From contig JBDTSP010000003.1 of the NCBI GenBank assembly GCA_039931065.1, positions 62,001 to 126,000 of the forward strand: 64,000 bases of DNA, written 5' to 3'. Below are positions 9,216-18,767 of the stretch, one piece after another. This stretch comes from CADEED01 sp039931065 (GTDB lineage: Bacteria; Pseudomonadota; Gammaproteobacteria; Steroidobacterales; Steroidobacteraceae). The notes under the pieces were generated by a model that saw nothing but the letters and a program-made list of their open reading frames with translations, had not been told where the DNA came from and ran no database searches. The number at the start of each line of letters is the position of its first letter. The first letter of the stretch is position 1. A program made the translations under genes and the position numbers.

Positions 9216-10007
9216 ATGTTACTGATCGACATCGGGGTCAACCTCGCGCACGACAGCTTCGACTCCGACCGCGCCGCGGTGATGCAGCACGCCGCCGCCG
9301 CCGGTGTCGCGCAGATGATCGTCACCGGCGCGAGCGAAGACGGCACGCGCAAGGCAATTGAACTCGCCGCCGCGCATCCGGGCGTGTTGTTCGCCACCGC
9401 CGGCGTACATCCGCATCACGCCGCCGATCTGACGGCCGAATCGCTCGCGGTGATGACAGCCTTCGCACGTGCACCCGGGGTCGTCGCGGTGGGCGAATGC
9501 GGGCTCGACTACTTTCGCAACTTTTCACCGCGCGACCTGCAGCGGCGCGCGTTCGCACAGCAGCTGCAGATCGCGGCCGACGTCGGCAAACCGGTGTTCC
9601 TGCACCAGCGCGACGCGCATGATGATTTCCTCGCGATCCTGCGTGAACACAAGGTCACGAATGGCGTGGCGCATTGCTTCACCGCGGGGGAGAAAGAACG
9701 CGACGCCTACCTCGAACTCGGCCTGCACATCGGCATCACCGGCTGGATCAATGACGAGCGGCGCGGACTGCACCTGCGGGACGTGGTCAAGGGTATCCCG
9801 GCGGGACGGCTGATGCTCGAGACCGATGCGCCCTATCTACTGCCGCGCGACCTCAAGCCGCTGCCCAAATCCCGCCGCAACGAGCCGAAGTACCTGCCGC
9901 AGGTGGCCGTGGCGGTGGCCGCCGCGCGCGGCGAGCCGGTGGAACTCCTTGCGGAGGCGACCACCGGCACGGCGCGGCGCTTCTTCGCACTGCCCGCCCC
10001 GGGTTGA
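9216..10007 (+). CDS. tatD: TatD family metal-dependent DNase
   Basis: The 263-residue protein matches E. coli TatD closely in length and block order: DIGVNLAHDSF at the start, TAGVHPHHA, VAVGECGLDYFRNFS, HQRDAHDDF, HCFTAGEKE, GITGWINDERRG and ETDAPYLLPRDLKP. The His, Glu and Asp residues in these blocks form the metal site of the amidohydrolase-like fold. TatD is a 3'-5' exonuclease linked to repair of oxidised DNA. It starts four bases after the acyltransferase-like gene and is probably co-transcribed with it. The next gene converges from the other strand after two bases. Confidence 0.93.
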   Translation: MLLIDIGVNLAHDSFDSDRAAVMQHAAAAGVAQMIVTGASEDGTRKAIELAAAHPGVLFATAGVHPHHAADLTAESLAVMTAFARAPGVVAVGECGLDYFRNFSPRDLQRRAFAQQLQIAADVGKPVFLHQRDAHDDFLAILREHKVTNGVAHCFTAGEKERDAYLELGLHIGITGWINDERRGLHLRDVVKGIPAGRLMLETDAPYLLPRDLKPLPKSRRNEPKYLPQVAVAVAAARGEPVELLAEATTGTARRFFALPAPG

Positions 10008-10009
10008 GC

Positions 10010-13000
10010 CTACGGCCGCAACGACCCGATGACCTGCACCAGCGCCGCACGCAACGGCGCGACGTCGGTGGCGGACATCACCCGCAGGCGCACCAGCAGG
10101 TCTAGCTCGATCACGGTGGCCTTCATCAACAGGACGGCGGCCGCATTCTTGCCGCGATTGATCAGTTCCTGCGCCGCTGCCAGTTCCGCCTTGAGCACGT
10201 TGCCCAGATCGCGCGAGATCTTGCGCGTCGCGACCAGTTGATCGACCAGCGCAATCGCCGGCGCCAACAGCGGCGTCGGCGCAATCACCGTCACGGTGTT
10301 CGACACGCTGGCGCTGCTGTCATCGTCGGCGATGGTCACGGTGACCCTGAAAGTGCCAGCGGTGCCATAGACATGCGCCAGCGAGAAGTTGCGGTCGCTC
10401 AGCGCGGCTTGGGCGGGCGCCGAACCGTCACCCCAGTCCACGGTGGCAGTCCAGCTGTCCGCGCCCGGATCGGTGAAGCTGCCGGCCGCCGTATATGCGC
10501 CACCGGCATTCAGACTGGCATCCGGCAACACACCGGGTGTCGGCGCGACGTTGGCCACCACCACGGTGAAGGTCTCGGTGTCGATGAGCCCGTCGTTGTC
10601 GGTGATCAGCAAACTAACTACATGCGTGCCGTCCTGCGCGAATGTGTGCGTGACCGAAACTCCCGAGCCGGTGGCGCCGTCGCCGAAGTCCCATAGGTAC
10701 GAAACGACGCTGCCGTTCGGGTCGAACGACGCTGCGGCACTGAAACTGCCCGTATCACCTTCGTTGAGCGCAGCGGTGCCGGTGATGCTCGCGAGCGGCG
10801 GCTGTGTGCCGCTTTCCACCGCGGCCTCGACGTCGTCGGGCAGCAGCGCCAGCAGGTCATAACCACTCACGGCTTCCACCGCATCGACCGTGGTGCGGTA
10901 CGTATTCCAGTCGACGTTGCGCACGCCGGGATCGTTCGGCATGTTCACCGCAATCACCTGCAGGTCGCGATAGTCGTGGATGCTCGAGAGCCCCTGGTCG
11001 CGCGGCAATATCACCGCCACTTTCCAGGTCGAAGTCGGAATGACGATCTTGCCCTCGCCCTTCACCGTGCCCTTGTTTCCGGCCACGCCCGCGACGATGT
11101 ACACCTCCTGGTTGGAGTTGCGCGCCAGATCGCCGAGGAAATTCTCGAAGATCGCCCACGGGCCCTGGTTGAGATCGGCCGCCTGCGGAACGATGTTGTC
11201 GAATAGATAGGTGAAGGCGTTGTCGAGGCTGCCGGTGGTGCGGTCGAACGATCGCGCCAGGTGGCCCCGATCGATACCGTACCCCGCGAACGCGCCGGCA
11301 CCGGTGTAATCCGCGGTGCTCAGATGCGTGAACGATGACGGCAGGGTCGGATCCATCGTGAAGCAGTTGCAGCGATCTTCGGGCCCGAAATGCGTGGCAT
11401 CGAGGTCGTAACTCACCCAGTTGGGCGTATTGCGGATCGGTGAGTACGAAGCGGTGTACTGGTCGTATCGCACGATGAAATCGTCGCTCGGGTCGGCATC
11501 GGCGGGTTCGCCGAATTCGGCGTTGCCGGCGTATTGCGCCGTGGTGCTCGCCACCGGCACACGGGTGGGCAAGGTCTGCGTGGCAGTCGTGCCGTCCGCG
11601 GCCGTCGCCCGCAGGATCGCGGAGCCCGCCGTCAGCGCATGCATCACGCCGTTCTGGTCGACGGTCGCGAGCGCCGGCGTTTCCGAGGTCCAGACGAACG
11701 TCGTCGGGATCGTCGTGTTGTTGACATCGGCGAGCCGCGCGAACAACTGCTGCTCGAAACCGACCGGCAGCGCCGGATCGGACTGCGTCGGGCCGGTGAA
11801 GCTGATCGTGTTGCCGACCGGCGCCGGCGCGTCCGCGTTGCACGCGCCGAAACTCGACGTTGCGAGCGCCCACAGTCCACTCGAACTGCGTTGCAGCGAT
11901 AAGCCGATCGGCGACGACGAGGCCTCTTCCACGCCGATATCCGCCGAAGTGAATCCCGTGGCGGGACCCGCGGACGCGGTGATCGTGCCTTCGTAGGAGA
12001 TGAACTCCACCAACGCACCCGAGGCATCGAGCAACGCGATCCCGTCGGGCGATCCGTTCTGCAGGCCGTTCGAAGGATAGTCGACGACGACCACACCGCC
12101 GGTCGTGCAGGTCGCGGGCAGCAGGCCCGAAAGCGTTGTAGGCGTACCGTAAGGCACGCCACCGTTGCCGTCATACAGAACGATCGTGAACCCGGTGAGA
12201 TCGGTGCCCGCCGGACCTTCGATCTCGATCGCTTCGCCGGTATCCACGCCGACGTTGTCGTAGTGGAGCTCACTCACGTGGACCACGGAGGGCGGCGGTG
12301 TGACGACCGCGTTGACGTGCAGGTTCATGCTGCCCGCAACGTCGTTCGGTGCCGTGGCCGTGATGACCGCATCACCCTCGCTGACACCCGTCACCACACC
12401 GTTGGCGGAAACCACCGCGATCGCGGGCGCCGAACTACTCCAGATGAAGCCGACACCCGGAATGGATTGGCTGCCGGTGTCGAACGCGCTCGCGTTCAGG
12501 GACAAAGTCGCGCCGACGCTGACCGTTGCGCTGGTGGGCGCCACGCTGACCGACGCAACTGCCGGAGGCGGCGGCGTTTCACCGTTGTCGTTGCATGCGC
12601 CGAAAGTCGCGGCCGCCGAAGTATTCCAGGTGCCGTCAGCATTACGACCCAGGGATTCCGTGGCGGGCGCCGTTCCGGTTTCACGCACTCCGATGTCGAC
12701 GGAGGTGAGTCCGGCGGCCGGGGTTCCTACCGCCGCCGCGAACGTTCCTTCGTACGACAGGAACTCGACCACGAGTCCCGACGAATCCACCAGCGCCATG
12801 CCATCGGGGTCGCCGTTCTGGATTCCATTCACGGGATAGTTGATGAAGACGACACCGCGCGCACCGCAGGTCGCCGGGATCGCGCCGGACAACGTCTTGG
12901 TGTCGTAGACGAGACCGTTGGCGCCGTTGTAAAGGAGGACCTGCCAACCGGTGACGTCCGCTCCCGCGGGCCCGGCGATCTCGATCGCTTCGTTCGCGTC

Positions 13001-13117
13001 GGTGCTGCTGTTGTCGTAGTGGATCTCGCTGAAGCGGATCCCCTGTGCTCCCGCCACTGCGCTTGCGAACAGCGCACCAACACCCAACACGCCGAGAATC
13101 AGTTTTCTGCCGCGCAT
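10010..13117 (-). CDS. Secreted multi-domain DNA/RNA non-specific endonuclease
   Basis: The 1035-residue protein has a signal peptide (about 1-25). It carries a lamin-tail-like domain (26-178), a Big2 Ig-like domain (185-270), a second lamin-tail-like domain (280-428) and a second Big2-like domain (434-522). The nuclease domain (about 525-765) contains the catalytic motif DRGHLARSFDR (His619) of the NucA/Serratia nuclease family. Two PKD-like domains (776-856, 862-945) and a helical C-terminal segment (950-1035) follow. The first two modules are a clear tandem duplication: each has EIHYDN or ELHYDN, then EAIEI, NYP or DYP before NG-QNG, and ends in TFGACN or SFGACN. It probably degrades extracellular nucleic acid. 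No anchor or secretion tag is obvious. Confidence 0.9.
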   Translation of the reverse strand: MRGRKLILGVLGVGALFASAVAGAQGIRFSEIHYDNSSTDANEAIEIAGPAGADVTGWQVLLYNGANGLVYDTKTLSGAIPATCGARGVVFINYPVNGIQNGDPDGMALVDSSGLVVEFLSYEGTFAAAVGTPAAGLTSVDIGVRETGTAPATESLGRNADGTWNTSAAATFGACNDNGETPPPPAVASVSVAPTSATVSVGATLSLNASAFDTGSQSIPGVGFIWSSSAPAIAVVSANGVVTGVSEGDAVITATAPNDVAGSMNLHVNAVVTPPPSVVHVSELHYDNVGVDTGEAIEIEGPAGTDLTGFTIVLYDGNGGVPYGTPTTLSGLLPATCTTGGVVVVDYPSNGLQNGSPDGIALLDASGALVEFISYEGTITASAGPATGFTSADIGVEEASSSPIGLSLQRSSSGLWALATSSFGACNADAPAPVGNTISFTGPTQSDPALPVGFEQQLFARLADVNNTTIPTTFVWTSETPALATVDQNGVMHALTAGSAILRATAADGTTATQTLPTRVPVASTTAQYAGNAEFGEPADADPSDDFIVRYDQYTASYSPIRNTPNWVSYDLDATHFGPEDRCNCFTMDPTLPSSFTHLSTADYTGAGAFAGYGIDRGHLARSFDRTTGSLDNAFTYLFDNIVPQAADLNQGPWAIFENFLGDLARNSNQEVYIVAGVAGNKGTVKGEGKIVIPTSTWKVAVILPRDQGLSSIHDYRDLQVIAVNMPNDPGVRNVDWNTYRTTVDAVEAVSGYDLLALLPDDVEAAVESGTQPPLASITGTAALNEGDTGSFSAAASFDPNGSVVSYLWDFGDGATGSGVSVTHTFAQDGTHVVSLLITDNDGLIDTETFTVVVANVAPTPGVLPDASLNAGGAYTAAGSFTDPGADSWTATVDWGDGSAPAQAALSDRNFSLAHVYGTAGTFRVTVTIADDDSSASVSNTVTVIAPTPLLAPAIALVDQLVATRKISRDLGNVLKAELAAAQELINRGKNAAAVLLMKATVIELDLLVRLRVMSATDVAPLRAALVQVIGSLRP

Positions 13118-13285
13118 GATTTCATCCCTGAATTAGTCTTGTTGTGAGCGCGAGCATACGTGAACGCTTCGCACCAGAAACGAAACGCTTTATATCGCGA
13201 GGAACGTGAAGGGCGCGTTACATAATTCGCGGCGCGCCCTCGGGCGCGAGGAGAATTCCCGGGCCGCGCGGCCCGCGCAGGCAGG

Positions 13286-13906
13286 TCAGGCGACGGCGAT
13301 CGGATTGCTGCGGAAATGCGGGCTGGGCTTGGCCGCTGCCTTGAGGCGCGCCCAGGCCAGCTGGTATTTCGCCACGGCGATGTCGAGTTCGGCTGCACCG
13401 AGTTTCGGAAACTCCGCGGCAACCGAATCGAGCATGACGGTGAAGCGCGGCAGGCCCTTCGGAAACTTTGCGCTCTTGGTGAACACGATGCGGCCTTCAA
13501 CCGGTGTCTCCGCGTCCTGCGCGATCGCCTTGACACTCGCGATGCGGTCGTAAAGACCCACCTGCGGGTTCACGAAGGTGCTGCGGCTGCCGCCGGTCAT
13601 GAGAGTCCATGCGGTCATCTGGTCACCACCGAATACGTTGCCGGCGATGTCGCGCACGTCGATCACGACCACGCCGCGGCTGGTGAGCAGCACGAAGTCG
13701 AGATGGAAATCGCCACCGTTGCCATCCGGAACGAGCACGTTGCGCAGGAAGTCCGCGGCGCCACTCGTGACCCGCGCGACCCGGCGCGCATCGCGGCGCT
13801 TGTGCAGGTAGCCGCGTCCGCCGAAGTATCCGAGCAACGCCACGACCATCGCGCCGAGCACGATCATCACGAGTTGAATCTGGGTCAGACCGAACGGTGG
13901 GTTCAA
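13286..13906 (-). CDS. Membrane-anchored NERD-like (nuclease-related domain) protein
   Basis: The 206-residue protein has one N-terminal transmembrane helix (about 9-28). A NERD-like core follows, with DFHLDFVLLTSRGVVVIDVR, where the Asp residues and VVVIDVR match the central strands of the family, and a later GRIVFTKSAKFPKG segment. NERD domains are predicted nucleases, but activity is rarely demonstrated. It lies 11 bases downstream of thrC, so it may be read through from the thr operon without a functional link. The gap 13118-13285 holds GC-rich inverted repeats (for example GGGCCGCGCGGCCC near 13260) without a T-run. Confidence 0.7.
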   Translation of the reverse strand: MNPPFGLTQIQLVMIVLGAMVVALLGYFGGRGYLHKRRDARRVARVTSGAADFLRNVLVPDGNGGDFHLDFVLLTSRGVVVIDVRDIAGNVFGGDQMTAWTLMTGGSRSTFVNPQVGLYDRIASVKAIAQDAETPVEGRIVFTKSAKFPKGLPRFTVMLDSVAAEFPKLGAAELDIAVAKYQLAWARLKAAAKPSPHFRSNPIAVA

Positions 13907-13917
13907 GGGCAGCCTGT

Positions 13918-15219
13918 CTATGTTTTCGCCAATGCGCCGGCGAGTGCCGCGAGATTGGGCTCCAGATCTTCGCAGGACACCGGGCGCGAGAACAGTTTAG
14001 CAAGGCTTTCCGGCATGTCGATTCGCGCACCGGTGAGCGGCTCGACGATTTCGCGAAATTTCGCCGGATGCGCGGTCGAGACCAGCACCCAGCGTCCGCT
14101 TTCGCGCATCTGCGGGCTCATGCGCGCATAAACTTCCGCCGCACTGGCCGTATGCGGACACCAGGTTTTCCCGTACTGGCCGAAATCGGCAATTGTCCGG
14201 GCCTTGATCTCCGCGTCGCTGACGCTTTCCGCGCGCACCGCACCACGCACCGAATCGGTGTCCGGAAACAGCGCACGCAGGCGCTCCATGTTGCTAGGCG
14301 AACCCACATCCATGGCAGATGCGAGCGTCGCAACGCTGGGGCGAGGCTGCCATTGGCCGCTTTGCAGGAAATCCGGCACCGTGCGGTTGGCGTTGTGCGC
14401 CAGGACGATCCGGCCAATCGGAAGCCCGAGCTTGCGCGCCCATACGCAGGCCACGGAATTGCCGAGATTGCCGCTCGGGATGACGAAGTTCGGCGCGACG
14501 CCGTGCGCGCGGAACACCGCGAGGCTGGTAGCCGCGTAATAGACAGCCTGCGGCAACAGCCGGCCGAGGTTGATCGAATTCGCGCTCGATAATTCGAAGC
14601 GGCTTTTGAGTGACTCGTCGACGAACGCCTCTTTTACCAGTCGCTGACAGTCGTCGAACGTGCCGTTCACGCGATAGGAGCGGACGTTGTCGCCCCAGCA
14701 GGTGAGCTGGCGCTCCTGCGTGGGAGAAACCAACCCCTTTGGAAACAGCACCGACACGACGATGCCGGGACGTCGATGAAATGCGGCAGCGACCGCGCCA
14801 CCGGTATCACCCGAGGTCGCGACCAGGATATTGAGCGGGCGTGTGGCGTCCTTGCGCAGCCTCTGCATGCAGGCGGCCAGAAAACGCGCGCCGAAATCCT
14901 TGAATGCGGCGGTCGGCCCGTGAAACAACTCGAGCACCGATAGTTTGCCGTCGTCGGATACCGGCACGAGCGGCGCGGGAAAATCGAAGGCATCGCGCGT
15001 CACCGCGGCGATTTCGTCTGCGATCGGTTCGCCCTCGACGAACGGCCGAAGCATTACGTTGGCGACGTCGGAAAGACTGCTGGCACCTTCAAACGACGCG
15101 AGCGCAATCGTGGGCCAGCTTTCCGGCATGTACAGGCCGCCATCCGGCGCGAGGCCCTGGGTCAGTGCCGCGCCGAAACTGACGGCCGGAGAATTGCCTC
15201 GGGTGCTGATGAACTTCAT
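13918..15219 (-). CDS. thrC: Threonine synthase
   Basis: This PLP enzyme converts O-phosphohomoserine to threonine, the last step of threonine synthesis. The 433-residue product carries the N-terminal signature FISTRGNSPAVSFGAAL and the PLP-lysine motif FHGPTAAFKDFGARF. TSGDTGGAV contacts the phosphate, and IPSGNLGNSVAC lies later in the chain. The length fits the E. coli type (428 aa). It is five bases downstream of thrB and is the third gene of the thrABC order. Confidence 0.96.
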   Translation of the reverse strand: MKFISTRGNSPAVSFGAALTQGLAPDGGLYMPESWPTIALASFEGASSLSDVANVMLRPFVEGEPIADEIAAVTRDAFDFPAPLVPVSDDGKLSVLELFHGPTAAFKDFGARFLAACMQRLRKDATRPLNILVATSGDTGGAVAAAFHRRPGIVVSVLFPKGLVSPTQERQLTCWGDNVRSYRVNGTFDDCQRLVKEAFVDESLKSRFELSSANSINLGRLLPQAVYYAATSLAVFRAHGVAPNFVIPSGNLGNSVACVWARKLGLPIGRIVLAHNANRTVPDFLQSGQWQPRPSVATLASAMDVGSPSNMERLRALFPDTDSVRGAVRAESVSDAEIKARTIADFGQYGKTWCPHTASAAEVYARMSPQMRESGRWVLVSTAHPAKFREIVEPLTGARIDMPESLAKLFSRPVSCEDLEPNLAALAGALAKT

Positions 15220-15224
15220 GCCGG

Positions 15225-16172
15225 CTACTCGACGATGCGGGCGCCGGTCGTCGTGATGGGTATCACCCAGTCATCAACCTGCATCTGTGCTGCCTTGAAC
15301 GCACCGACCATGGACGCGCGCACCTTCTCCGCATCCGGCTCGAGTGCCCAGGCAAACATCGTGGGTCCCGCACCCGAGATCGTGCAGCCGAGCGCGCCAG
15401 ACGCGATCGCGGCATTGCGCACGGTATCGAAACCCGGAATGAGCTGCGAACGCTGTTTCTCGATGACGACGTCTTCGAACGACGCACGAATCATGTCGAG
15501 ATCGTTGGTGTAGCAGCCCGAGATGAAACCGGCGAGATTGGCCGTCTGCCAGATGAAATCCGACATCGTTACTTCGAGCTTGAGGATGCCGCGCGCCTGC
15601 CTGGTTGACAGAAACAGGTGCGGATGAACCAGCACGGCGCGAATGCCCGGCGGCACCGGAATCTGTTTCACGCGCGGATGATCGATGCCCACCGTGAGCA
15701 CGAGGCCACCAAACAGACTGGGCGAGATGTTGTCGACGTGCAACGAACCGCTCGAAACCTTTTCGCCCTGCATCGCGAACTGCAGTAGCTCGAGCTTCGA
15801 CAACGGCTGGTCGAGCAATGCATTGGCGGCGACCACTGCGGCAACGGCCGAAGCCGCCGAACCGCCGAGCCCGCTGCCGAGCGGAATACCCTTGTGGATG
15901 GATGCCGAAAATCCGAAACCCGGGTTCAGCGCCTGCTGCATGGCGAGTAAAGCGCGGCCGGCGGTGTTCTTCTCGGGATCCTTCGGAATGTCCGTGACGA
16001 CGCCGGTGCACCCGGTGATCACGACGCCCGGCGCCGCGGTGCGCTCGACCGTGACCTTGTCGCCGAGCACGTCCACCGAGAAACCGAGGATGTCGAAACC
16101 GATGGCCACGTTCGCCGCCGATGCGGGCGCGAACGCTGTTGCTTTGTTTCTTCCAGACGAAGGCGAGCTCAC
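15225..16172 (-). CDS. thrB: Homoserine kinase (GHMP family)
   Basis: This enzyme phosphorylates homoserine for threonine synthase. The 315-residue protein has the GHMP ATP motif IPLGSGLGGSAASAVAAV and an N-terminal APASAANVAIGFDILGF block. Its C-terminal region contains TISGAGPTMFAWA, the third GHMP motif. Its start overlaps the thrA stop by ATGA, so translation is probably coupled. Confidence 0.96.
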   Translation of the reverse strand: MSSPSSGRNKATAFAPASAANVAIGFDILGFSVDVLGDKVTVERTAAPGVVITGCTGVVTDIPKDPEKNTAGRALLAMQQALNPGFGFSASIHKGIPLGSGLGGSAASAVAAVVAANALLDQPLSKLELLQFAMQGEKVSSGSLHVDNISPSLFGGLVLTVGIDHPRVKQIPVPPGIRAVLVHPHLFLSTRQARGILKLEVTMSDFIWQTANLAGFISGCYTNDLDMIRASFEDVVIEKQRSQLIPGFDTVRNAAIASGALGCTISGAGPTMFAWALEPDAEKVRASMVGAFKAAQMQVDDWVIPITTTGARIVE

Positions 16173-18658
16173 AGATGCGCCCCCAGGTAGGAGCAGACCC
16201 GCAGCAGGTCCGCGAACACACCGGCCGCGGTGACTTCAGGGCCGGCGCCCGGACCCTGCACGATCAGTGGATTGGTGTTGTAACGCGCGGTCGCGTAGCG
16301 CACGACGTTGTCGGTCAACGCGATGTTCGCGAAGGCGTGTGTCTGGTCGAGTTCGGCCACCCCCACGGTGGCTTTCCCATCGGCCGTGAGCCGGCCCATG
16401 TACCGCAGCACCTTGCCGCGCGCCGCGGCGTCGTCGAAACGTTTTTTCATCTCGCCATCGTATTTCGGCAGGCCATCGAGGAAGTCGTCGCTGGTGCCCT
16501 TCTCGAGCCCGGCCGGAATCAGGCTTTCGACCTGGACATCCTTCATCTCGAGCTTGAGGCCCATTTCGCGGCCGAGGATGATGACTTTGCGCACGAAGTC
16601 GGTGCCAGACAGGTCGTCGCGCGGATCCGGCTCGGTGTAACCCTTGGCCTTCGCGTCGCGCACGATCTGCGAAAACGGCGTCTTGCCGTCGTACACGTTG
16701 AATAGATAGGCAAGCGTGCCGGAGAAGATGCCCTCGACGCTCGCGATCTTGTCGCCGGTCTCGCGCAGGTCGCGCAGCGTGGAGATCACGGGCAGGCCCG
16801 CGCCCACGGTCGCCTCGTACAGGTACGAGGAGCTGCCGGTGCGGCGCGCTTCCTTGAGGGATTCGTAGTACTCGAGCGGGCCGCTGTTGGCCTTCTTGTT
16901 GGGTGTGACCACGTGGATGCCGGCGGCGAGCCATCCGGCGTAGTGTTTCGCCACGGCTTCGTCCGCCGTGCAATCGATGATCACCGTGTGCGGCAGGTGA
17001 TCGACGTGCAGGTGTTCGGCGAACTTCGCGATGTCGGCGGGAGTCTGGCTGGCTTCGAGCGCGGCTTTCCAGCCTTCCATCTGAATGCCCTGCTCCGCCA
17101 GCAGCATCTTCTTGCTGGTCATGATGCCGCGCAGGCGCAGGTCGAGTTTGAATTCCTCGCGCAGGCGCACGCTCTCGGCGGCGATCTGCTCGAGCAATAC
17201 GCGGCCGACCGCGCCCGGGCCGATCAGGCCGATCGAAATCGTGTGCGGCGATAGATAGAAGCCGGAGTGCACGGCGCGCAAAGCGCGGGTCGCGTCTTTC
17301 TGGTCGACGACCACGGAGATGTTGCGTTCGGATGCGCCCTGCGCGATGGCGTGTACGTTCACGCTCGCGGATCCGAGCGCATTGAACACCTGGCCGGAGA
17401 CACCGGGCAGGCCGGCCATGCCGTCACCGACCACAGCGATGATCGCGAGGTCGCGGTCGACCTGGATGCTCTGGATCTGTCCTTCCTTCACTTCGCGATC
17501 GAACGCAGCAGCGACCACGCGCGCGGCGCGGTCGGCCTCGGCACCCGGGATCGCGCAGCAGATGGAGTGTTCGGAGCTGCCCTGCGAGATGAGGATGACC
17601 GAGATGCCTTCCTCACGCAGCGCGCCGAACAGGCGATGCGCGGTGCCCGGTACGCCGATCATGCCGGCGCCCTCGACGTTCACCATCGCGATGTTTTCGA
17701 TGCTGGTGATGCCCTTCACCGGCAGTTTGGAATCGGGTTTCGCGCAAATCAGCGACCCCGGCTTCTGCGGCGCGAAGGTATTGCGGATCCAGATCGGGAT
17801 GCCGCGACCGACGGCCGGCGCCATCGTCTGCGGATGGATCACCTTGGCGCCGAAATACGCGAGCTCCATGGCTTCGTTGTACGACAACGAATCGATGACT
17901 TTCGCATCGGGCACGCGGCGCGGATCGGCGGACAACACCCCATCGACGTCCGTCCAGATGTGAATTTCGCGCGCATCGAGCAACGAGCCAAAAATTGAAC
18001 CCGAGAAATCGCTGCCGTTCCGGCCGAGCGTGGTCTGCACGCCCTGGCGATTGGACGCAATGAACCCGGTGATGATCAGCGTGCCCGCGAATTCGTCGCC
18101 GACCAGTGCGCGCAGCCTGGCGCGGGATTCGTCCCACTGCACGGCCGGACCCAGCGGGCCCCACTCGACCAGCACGGCCTGACGCGCATCTATCCACTTC
18201 ACCGCGCCCGGGCGTTTGGCACGCGCTTCGAAGAACTCGCGGAATAGTTTGGTCGACCAGATCTCGCCGTAACCCGCGATCAGGTCGCGCACGTTCTGCG
18301 CGGCCGAACGCGTGAGCTTCACCGTGTGGAGAATGCCCTCGATGTCGTGGCGATCGCGATCGAAACCGGCCATGTAGAGCTGGACGGCGGCGGGCGTGAG
18401 CACCGACGACGCGATGCTGTCGTGTCGCGTGCGTAACGCATCGAGGTCGGCGCGCCAGCCGTCGTCCTGCGCTTCGGCGCGCGCGACCAGCCCGAGTAAT
18501 GCGTCGGTGACACCGCGGCAGGCGGACAACACGACGCCGAGCCGGCCTGGCGGCAATGTTTCGAGAATGTTGGCGACGCGGCGAAAACAATCGGCGTCTG
18601 CGACCGAAGAACCGCCGAATTTGTGTACGACCCAGGCGGAGGGGTCAGAGGCTGGCAT
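16169..18658 (-). CDS. thrA: Bifunctional aspartokinase I / homoserine dehydrogenase I
   Basis: I chose ATG 18658 (829 residues) because HKFGGSSVADADCF, the aspartokinase motif, then begins 11 residues in, as in E. coli ThrA (820 aa). A further in-frame ATG at 18700 adds 14 residues of low plausibility. The kinase domain spans about 1-295. Tandem ACT domains (about 310-460) with NVEGAGMIGVPG and VVGDGMAGLPG would bind threonine. The homoserine dehydrogenase domain begins at GLIGPGAVGRVLLEQ and contains GIFSGTLAYLFN. It catalyses the first and third steps from aspartate to threonine. I found no threonine-rich leader peptide in the 109 bases upstream. Confidence 0.95.
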   Translation of the reverse strand: MPASDPSAWVVHKFGGSSVADADCFRRVANILETLPPGRLGVVLSACRGVTDALLGLVARAEAQDDGWRADLDALRTRHDSIASSVLTPAAVQLYMAGFDRDRHDIEGILHTVKLTRSAAQNVRDLIAGYGEIWSTKLFREFFEARAKRPGAVKWIDARQAVLVEWGPLGPAVQWDESRARLRALVGDEFAGTLIITGFIASNRQGVQTTLGRNGSDFSGSIFGSLLDAREIHIWTDVDGVLSADPRRVPDAKVIDSLSYNEAMELAYFGAKVIHPQTMAPAVGRGIPIWIRNTFAPQKPGSLICAKPDSKLPVKGITSIENIAMVNVEGAGMIGVPGTAHRLFGALREEGISVILISQGSSEHSICCAIPGAEADRAARVVAAAFDREVKEGQIQSIQVDRDLAIIAVVGDGMAGLPGVSGQVFNALGSASVNVHAIAQGASERNISVVVDQKDATRALRAVHSGFYLSPHTISIGLIGPGAVGRVLLEQIAAESVRLREEFKLDLRLRGIMTSKKMLLAEQGIQMEGWKAALEASQTPADIAKFAEHLHVDHLPHTVIIDCTADEAVAKHYAGWLAAGIHVVTPNKKANSGPLEYYESLKEARRTGSSSYLYEATVGAGLPVISTLRDLRETGDKIASVEGIFSGTLAYLFNVYDGKTPFSQIVRDAKAKGYTEPDPRDDLSGTDFVRKVIILGREMGLKLEMKDVQVESLIPAGLEKGTSDDFLDGLPKYDGEMKKRFDDAAARGKVLRYMGRLTADGKATVGVAELDQTHAFANIALTDNVVRYATARYNTNPLIVQGPGAGPEVTAAGVFADLLRVCSYLGAHL

Positions 18659-18767
18659 TGCGACGTGAGACCTGAGGGAAGCTGCAAAAAAGCCCGGCAA
18701 ATCTACTGGTTACCCCCCTCGACGCGCAAGCGCAGCGCACTCAAAGTCGCATATATTTCACGCACCG

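Noticed and set aside
18659..18767. Threonine attenuator ahead of thrA
   Set aside because: A T-run follows GCCGGGC on the minus strand, but no complementary arm or Thr/Ile-rich leader peptide is present.
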